Assembly (NCBI GenBank): GCA_016219165.1 | Contig: JACRCB010000076.1 | Location: 1 to 9,284, forward strand | DNA length: 9,284 bases | Source: Deltaproteobacteria bacterium | GTDB lineage: Bacteria; Desulfobacterota; GWC2-55-46; DRQE01 | Direction of reading: 5' to 3' | Shown here: one piece after another, positions 5,105 through 9,284 of the stretch | Numbering within the stretch: the first letter of the stretch is position 1 | Layout of the letters: the number at the start of each line of letters is the position of its first letter | Made by a program: the position numbers and the translations under genes | The notes under the pieces: generated by a model | Database searches by the model: none | What the model saw: the letters and a program-made list of their open reading frames with translations, nothing else | Told to the model about the DNA's origin: nothing

Positions 5105-7129
5105 ATGAAAGAGAATCTCGACGGGTTATGCATCAATACGCTCCGCTTCCTTGCGGTGGATGCCGTCGAAAAGGCGAAATCCGGACATCCCGGAATGCCC
5201 ATGGGCGATTCTTCGATGGCCTATGTGCTGTGGACGCGCTTTTTAAGGCATAATCCCAAAAACCCCCTCTGGCCCGCAAGAGACAGGTTCGTCCTTTCGG
5301 CAGGGCACGGCTCGATGCTCCTCTATTCGCTTCTGCACCTTACTGGATACGACCTTTCGCTCGAGGAGTTGAAGAACTTCAGGCTGTTGGGCTCCCATAC
5401 CCCGGGCCACCCGGAATACGACCCCAAAAGGGGTATTGAGACAACGACCGGGCCCCTGGGTCAGGGCTTTGCAAACGGCGTTGGAATGGCGATGGCCCGG
5501 AGGTATCTTAAGGACAGGTATAACAGGCCCGGATACCCCCTTTTCGATTATTACATATACGCCATTACAAGCGACGGAGACATGATGGAGGGGGTATCGA
5601 ACGAGGCCGCTTCCCTTGCCGGGCATCTCGGCCTCGGAGAGCTCATATACCTTTACTCCGATAACCGCATAACCATCGAGGGGCCGACCGACCTTTCATT
5701 TACAGAGGATACGGGAAAGAGGTTTGAGGGCCTCGGGTGGCACGTAGAGAAGGTGGACGGCAACGACCTCGAGGGGGTCTCGGAGGCCATAAAGAAAGCG
5801 CGGAAGGAAATATCCAGGCCCTCCCTTATCATCGCCCGCACGCATATAGGTTTCGGAAGCCCGGGCAAGCAGGACACGGCCGATGTCCACGGAGCGCCTC
5901 TGGGGCCTCGTGAGGTCAGACTTTCCAAGGAAAAACTCGGCTGGCCGTCCGGCCCTGATTTCCATATCCCGCCGGAGGCGCTCGGGGAATTCAGAAAGGC
6001 CGTTCCCAAGGGAAAGGGGCTGGAAAACGAGTGGAACGGGATGTTCGATAACTATTCGAAAAAATATCCGGAACCAGCGGGAGAGTTTAAGTCCCTCCGG
6101 GACGGCTCCTTTAAAGAGGAGTGGATAAACGACCTGCCCGTATTCGACCCCTCATCCGGCCTAGTGGCGACAAGGAGCGCGTCAGGCAAGGTCCTGAATG
6201 CGATTGCTCCTAAGGCCCCGTTTCTTATAGGCGGGAGCGCGGACCTCGCCCCCTCAAACAACACATATATGAAAGGAATGGGGGATTTCTGTCCGGGCAA
6301 GGCCGGCGGGAATATCCACTACGGCGTAAGGGAGCATGCAATGGCGGGGATAATGAACGGGATAGCCCAGAGCGGGGTGCTCGTTCCCTTCGGAGGGACA
6401 TTCCTCGTATTTTCCGACTATATGAGGCCGGCGATAAGGCTTGCCTGCCTTTCCCGTTTCCGCGTCATATATGTCTTTACGCACGACTCCATCGGCCTTG
6501 GAGAGGACGGTCCGACGCACCAGCCAATCGAGCATCTCGCGTCCCTGCGGGCCATACCCAACCTCGTCACCATAAGGCCCGCTGACGCGGCCGAAACCGT
6601 TGTCGCGTGGAAGGTGGCGCTTCAAAGAAAAAAAGGGCCTGTCGCGCTCGTCCTTACGAGGCAGAACGTCCCGGTGCTGGAAAGGGGGAAATATAGCGCG
6701 GAAGACTTAAGGCGCGGGGCATACGTCATAGCCGACCCTCCCGGCGCAGCGCCGGAGCTGATAATAATCGCTACCGGCTCGGAGGTGAGCCTTGCGCTCT
6801 CCGCCTGCGAGAGGCTCCTTAAGAGGGGAATCTTCGTCCGGGTCGTGAGTATGCCGAGCTGGGAGTTGTTTGAGGAAGAGGGCGAGGATTACAGGATGAG
6901 CGTCCTTTTGCCGGATGTGAAAACAAGGCTCGCGGTAGAGGCGGGGAGTCCAATGGGATGGCATAAATATGTCGGAGACTCAGGGGATATAATGGGCATT
7001 ACTTCGTTCGGCGCATCCGCGCCATGCAAGGCATTGTTTGAGAAGTTCGGCTTTACGGTCGAGGATGTAGAGAAAAGGGCGCTCGAACTCATAACCGCCA
7101 AAAAAGAACGCTTCCTCGACAGGATGTAA
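5105..7129 (+). CDS. tkt: Transketolase
   Basis: Transketolase moves two-carbon ketol units between sugar phosphates (for example xylulose-5-P to ribose-5-P or erythrose-4-P) with thiamine diphosphate and Mg2+, linking glycolysis and the pentose phosphate pathway in the cytoplasm. At 674 aa it is full length with all three domains. H28 lies in S-G-H-P-G-M-P and H68 in A-G-H-G-S. The ThDP motif begins D157-G-D-M-M-E-G and ends with N187 in D-N-R-I-T. D-V-H-G-A-P-L-G and G-G-S-A-D-L-A-P-S-N follow. R-E-H-A-M has the catalytic-type E410 that activates the cofactor, and H-D-S-I-G-L-G-E-D-G-P-T-H-Q-P is the substrate-binding block of the pyrimidine domain. The C-terminal domain is intact. The ATG at 5105 follows AAGGAG by 4 bp. 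The pgi gene is separated by a 362-bp gap mostly filled by a structured repeat, so co-transcription with pgi and glk is uncertain. Confidence 0.96.
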   Translation: MKENLDGLCINTLRFLAVDAVEKAKSGHPGMPMGDSSMAYVLWTRFLRHNPKNPLWPARDRFVLSAGHGSMLLYSLLHLTGYDLSLEELKNFRLLGSHTPGHPEYDPKRGIETTTGPLGQGFANGVGMAMARRYLKDRYNRPGYPLFDYYIYAITSDGDMMEGVSNEAASLAGHLGLGELIYLYSDNRITIEGPTDLSFTEDTGKRFEGLGWHVEKVDGNDLEGVSEAIKKARKEISRPSLIIARTHIGFGSPGKQDTADVHGAPLGPREVRLSKEKLGWPSGPDFHIPPEALGEFRKAVPKGKGLENEWNGMFDNYSKKYPEPAGEFKSLRDGSFKEEWINDLPVFDPSSGLVATRSASGKVLNAIAPKAPFLIGGSADLAPSNNTYMKGMGDFCPGKAGGNIHYGVREHAMAGIMNGIAQSGVLVPFGGTFLVFSDYMRPAIRLACLSRFRVIYVFTHDSIGLGEDGPTHQPIEHLASLRAIPNLVTIRPADAAETVVAWKVALQRKKGPVALVLTRQNVPVLERGKYSAEDLRRGAYVIADPPGAAPELIIIATGSEVSLALSACERLLKRGIFVRVVSMPSWELFEEEGEDYRMSVLLPDVKTRLAVEAGSPMGWHKYVGDSGDIMGITSFGASAPCKALFEKFGFTVEDVEKRALELITAKKERFLDRM

Positions 7130-7210
7130 GGAACCTCTCAAAAAAGCATTTTTGGGGGAACCTTTCCGACCCACCCTTGCGGGTGTGTGCCCGAAGTTTC
7201 CCACTTCCCA

Positions 7211-7230
7211 TTGCAATTGCTGCGCAGCAA
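7211..7230. repeat. Left-arm hairpin core of the nested repeat
   Basis: TTGCTGCGCAGCAA (7217-7230) is a perfect 14-bp palindrome. In a wider fold CCCATTGC (7207-7214) pairs with GCAATGGG (7227-7234). It is the counterpart of the 7308-7326 hairpin in the other arm, which also pairs CCCAT with ATGGG. Confidence 0.6.
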
Positions 7231-7302
7231 TGGGAGCCCTGCCCCCTCCAAAGACTTTTAGCAAAACTGAAAGTTTTTGAACTGAAAATTTTTGGAGAGA
7301 GC

Positions 7303-7373
7303 GGGGCACCCATGCGAAGCATGGGTCGAGAACCTTTTTACGGGGAACCCATCCGAAGGATGGGTCGGGTTCT
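7303..7373 (+). repeat. Two related 32-nt units, each an 8-bp hairpin with a GAA loop
   Basis: Units 7303-7334 and 7342-7373 are imperfect direct repeats with a period of 39 bp. Each contains ACCCAT-N-C, a GAA loop and the matching arm. The first stem is ACCCATGC/GCATGGGT (7308-7315 and 7319-7326); the second is ACCCATCC/GGATGGGT (7347-7354 and 7358-7365). The one base pair that differs in the stem changes on both sides (G-C to C-G), so pairing is kept. Confidence 0.7.
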
Positions 7374-7398
7374 CTCAAGATACTTCTTCAGAGATTCC

Positions 7399-7491
7399 CT
7401 AACGCGGCCGCGAGCATTCCGTTCAGCGCGGGTATAGAGGCATCTCCCCCCGGAGTCCTTTTCCGCCGAATGAACAGAGCATGGAAGATAC
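7399..7491 (+). other. Remaining gap before pgi
   Basis: This stretch holds a perfect 10-bp palindrome CGCGGCCGCG (7403-7412) and a GGAAG (7483-7487) 4 bp before the pgi ATG. A TATAGA (7432-7437) has no fitting -35 box. I see no small gene, no terminator and no convincing promoter, so the source of pgi transcription is unclear from sequence. Confidence 0.4.
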
Positions 7492-9228
7492 ATGCCGGAT
7501 ACCGTAAAGACAACCATCTCCCTCGGCAGATTCCATTCCTCGCACGCAACCCTGCTTAAGGACATGGAAAGGGCTCATTTTTCGAGGAGGCTCTGGGGGC
7601 GCGACCCAACCCTCTGGAAAAAATCCCCGGGGCATAAGAAGATAATCCGCAATTCCCTGGGCTGGCTCACCGTGCCCGCTCTCATGAAGGGAAGGCTCAA
7701 GGGATTGGATGTTTTCTCCAGGTCCATAAAGGATTCGGGATTCAGCTGCGTCCTCCTGTTAGGGATGGGAGGCTCGAGTATTGCGCCTTTGGTTTTTTCA
7801 AAGACATTCGGCCCCCGAAGGGGCCGGCCCCGTCTTTTAGTGCTCGATTCTACGTCCCCGGATTCCATAAAGAGGGTCGAGGGCCTTATAGACCCGGCAA
7901 AAACCCTCTTTATAGTGGCAAGCAAGTCCGGCGCCACAATAGAGGTATCGAGCCTTTTCGATTATTTCTATGACATGGTGGAGAAGAGGAAGGGCAAAGA
8001 CGCGGGAAGGAATTTTATCGCTATAACCGACCCCGATACCCCGCTCGCCGGACTTTCCGCCGAGAGGGGATTTATTTCTACGTTCTTAAACCCTCCGGAC
8101 ATAGGCGGAAGATACTCGGCGCTTTCATACTTCGGGCTTGTTCCCGCCTCTTTGACGGGAATGGATGTGGGAAGGCTTCTTTCTTCCGCAATCGGGATGT
8201 CTCATGCGTGTTCTCCGAAGGTCAGGGAATCTCAAAACCCGGCTGTCATGCTCGGATGCGCCCTCGGGCTAATGGCCCGGGAAGGGAAAAATAAGGTCAC
8301 GTTTTTTCTCGACCCGGAGGTCTCCTCATTCGGCCTCTGGATAGAGCAACTCATCTCCGAGAGCGTCGGCAAGGAGGGCAAAGGGCTCATACCCGTCGTG
8401 GGGGAACCCATCGGCGCTCCTTCTGACTACGGCCCGGACAGGGTATTTATTTCAATAGGATTAAAGGGAGGCAATAGGATTTCGAGAACCTTCGACGGCC
8501 TTAGAGCGGCCGGGTATCCGGCCCTGACATTCGAACTCCAGGACAGGTATGCGTTGGGAGGCGAGTTTTTCAGATGGGAGGCCGCGACCGCGGCGCTCGG
8601 GGCCATACTTAAGGTTAATCCATTTGACCAGCCGGATGTCGAGGGCGCAAAGAAAAGGGCAAGGGGATACATCGAGAGTATCGGGCAGAGGAGGGGTTAC
8701 GGCGCCGGAGGGTTTTCCGCCGGGGAAGGAAAACTTGGATTGTCTTTCGGAAAATCCCGGATGAAGGTGCGGGGCAAACAACTTAACGCCAAGGGGCTTT
8801 TAAAGAAATTCGCCGGGCTCCTTAAAAAAGACGCTTATATTGCCGTACTTTCATACCTCGACCCGGAGGACGGTTTTTTTTCCGGGGCGTTGACTTCCAT
8901 GCGCGTTTTTTTAAGGGATAGAACCAAGGCGGCCACACAGTTCGGATACGGGCCCAGGTACCTTCATTCAACGGGTCAGCTGCACAAGGGCGGCCCGCGT
9001 AACGGGCTCTTCATTATTATCGCGCATGGAATGGGTGAAGGGGAAGAGGATGTCCGTATCCCGGCGAGGCGCTACAGTTTCGGGGAACTTCTTTTTTCGC
9101 AGGCCCTGGGGGATATGGAGGCGCTCGATGGAAAGGGGAGGCCCGTAGTTTTGTTTAATCTTGGAAATGCGTCCCGAAGGTGTTTAAAAGAGGTCTTTAA
9201 GTTGATTAAGGACGCGTTCAAAGGGTGA
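7492..9228 (+). CDS. pgi: Glucose-6-phosphate isomerase of the transaldolase-fusion type, without the transaldolase domain
   Basis: The enzyme interconverts glucose-6-phosphate and fructose-6-phosphate. This 578-aa protein matches the C-terminal half of bifunctional transaldolase/phosphoglucose isomerase proteins better than classical Pgi: it has R-L-W-x-R-D-x-x-L-W near 33-42, L-L-G-M-G-G-S-S at 89-96, the sugar-isomerase motif S-K-S-G at 144-147, D-I-G-G-R-Y-S-A-L-S, E-S-V-G-K-E-G-K-G-L-I-P, G-G-E-F-F-R-W-E with E358, N-P-F-D-Q-P-D-V-E, and H-S-T-G-Q-L-H-K-G-G at 492-501. An in-frame TGA at 7471 blocks any upstream extension, and the 362 bp before the gene contain no transaldolase sequence, so this is a stand-alone isomerase. 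ATG 7492 is the first start in the open frame; GGAAG lies 4 bp upstream. A probable glucokinase follows 7 bp after the stop. Catalytic roles for E358 and the H492 region are inferred from the family. Confidence 0.9.
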   Translation: MPDTVKTTISLGRFHSSHATLLKDMERAHFSRRLWGRDPTLWKKSPGHKKIIRNSLGWLTVPALMKGRLKGLDVFSRSIKDSGFSCVLLLGMGGSSIAPLVFSKTFGPRRGRPRLLVLDSTSPDSIKRVEGLIDPAKTLFIVASKSGATIEVSSLFDYFYDMVEKRKGKDAGRNFIAITDPDTPLAGLSAERGFISTFLNPPDIGGRYSALSYFGLVPASLTGMDVGRLLSSAIGMSHACSPKVRESQNPAVMLGCALGLMAREGKNKVTFFLDPEVSSFGLWIEQLISESVGKEGKGLIPVVGEPIGAPSDYGPDRVFISIGLKGGNRISRTFDGLRAAGYPALTFELQDRYALGGEFFRWEAATAALGAILKVNPFDQPDVEGAKKRARGYIESIGQRRGYGAGGFSAGEGKLGLSFGKSRMKVRGKQLNAKGLLKKFAGLLKKDAYIAVLSYLDPEDGFFSGALTSMRVFLRDRTKAATQFGYGPRYLHSTGQLHKGGPRNGLFIIIAHGMGEGEEDVRIPARRYSFGELLFSQALGDMEALDGKGRPVVLFNLGNASRRCLKEVFKLIKDAFKG

Positions 9229-9235
9229 TGACTTT

Positions 9236-9284
9236 ATGGCTGATGACGGGAAAGAGATAGTCCTCGCCGGCGATATCGGAGGGA
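9236..9284 (+). CDS. glk: Probable glucokinase, N-terminal fragment (3' end outside window)
   Basis: Sixteen codons are visible: M-A-D-D-G-K-E-I-V-L-A-G-D-I-G-G. A short acidic start, a hydrophobic strand and G-D-I-G-G is the phosphate-1 motif that opens glucokinases of the Glk family (usually G-D-I-G-G-T-N). It follows pgi by 7 bp, so the two are probably co-transcribed and the product of this enzyme, glucose-6-phosphate, is the substrate of the preceding one. Only the motif and context support the call; another ASKHA-fold sugar kinase or ROK protein is possible. Confidence 0.65.
   Translation, partial: MADDGKEIVLAGDIGG

Larger units (their letters stand above)
7130..7398. repeat. Large imperfect inverted repeat with nested hairpins (MITE-like, non-coding)
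   Basis: The stretch from the tkt stop to 7398 reads as one imperfect palindrome centred near 7264-7270. The outer end GGAACCTCTC (7130-7139) faces CAGAGATTCC (7389-7398). GAACC...CCGACCCA (7158-7173) faces TGGGTCGGGTTC (7361-7372). TGCCCC (7240-7245) faces GGGGCA (7303-7308), and CTCCAAA (7246-7252) faces TTTGGAG (7291-7297). Each arm holds smaller hairpins of its own. Open frames crossing it, for example 7177-7437 on + and 7089-7322 on -, have no recognisable domain and look like by-products of the symmetry. No transposase is present. I infer a non-autonomous or decayed mobile repeat or a structured RNA. It begins directly after the tkt stop codon. Confidence 0.6.

Noticed and set aside
7139..7154. 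CAAAAAAGCATTTTTG after tkt as a possible terminator
   Set aside because: The stem is A-T only and G residues follow rather than a T-run; it is better explained as part of the inverted repeat arm.
7303..7373. Regularly spaced short repeats considered as a CRISPR array
   Set aside because: Only two related units with a 7-bp interval and no cas genes; the units are hairpins within a larger palindrome.
7177..7437. An 86-codon + strand frame, and a 77-codon - strand frame (7089-7322), in the tkt-pgi gap
   Set aside because: Both cross the large inverted repeat, lack ribosome sites and domains, and arise from its symmetry.

Overview
The window is a chromosomal stretch of a bacterium whose genes all read on the + strand. 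Housekeeping genes are packed closely and there are no recognisable phage, plasmid, CRISPR or insertion-sequence genes. Codon use leans on AGG/AGA for Arg and ATA for Ile in moderately GC-rich DNA. That style, the order deoxynucleoside kinase–panB–panC, and a phosphoglucose isomerase of the transaldolase-fusion type would fit an uncultured Nitrospirota or Desulfobacterota-like lineage. This placement is an inference, not something the sequence proves.

Layout. (1) 3-302: the 3' end of tsaD (tRNA t6A synthesis). (2) 303-509: a structured gap with a 10-bp hairpin, a perfect 18-bp inverted repeat and a possible promoter. (3) 510-1310: rsmA (16S rRNA dimethylase). (4) 1333-1360: a strong sigma70-type promoter only a few bases from the start codon of a deoxynucleoside kinase (1374-2018), which suggests a nearly leaderless mRNA. 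(5) 2019-2126: a structured leader ending in a strong intrinsic-terminator shape just before panB, a candidate attenuator. (6) 2136-4294: panB, panC and panD, i.e. the pantothenate pathway except ketopantoate reductase. A four-tract G-quadruplex motif lies between panB and panC. panD overlaps by 4 bp a DUF502 membrane protein gene (4291-4923). (7) 4924-5104: a gap with a weak promoter candidate. (8) 5105-7129: transketolase. (9) 7130-7398: a non-coding element of about 269 bp built as a large imperfect inverted repeat with smaller hairpins inside its arms. (10) 7492-9228: a phosphoglucose isomerase, followed after 7 bp by the first 16 codons of a probable glucokinase.

How the genes work together. 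tsaD and rsmA both serve translation (tRNA and rRNA modification). The kinase supplies dNMPs by salvage. panBCD lead to pantothenate and so to coenzyme A. tkt, pgi and glk form a sugar-phosphate block joining glucose phosphorylation, fructose-6-phosphate interconversion and the non-oxidative pentose phosphate pathway.

I found no new multi-gene system. The interesting material is in the spaces between genes: the nested inverted repeat at 7130-7398, the attenuator-like panB leader, the G-quadruplex motif before panC, the near-leaderless kinase promoter and the inverted repeat before rsmA.
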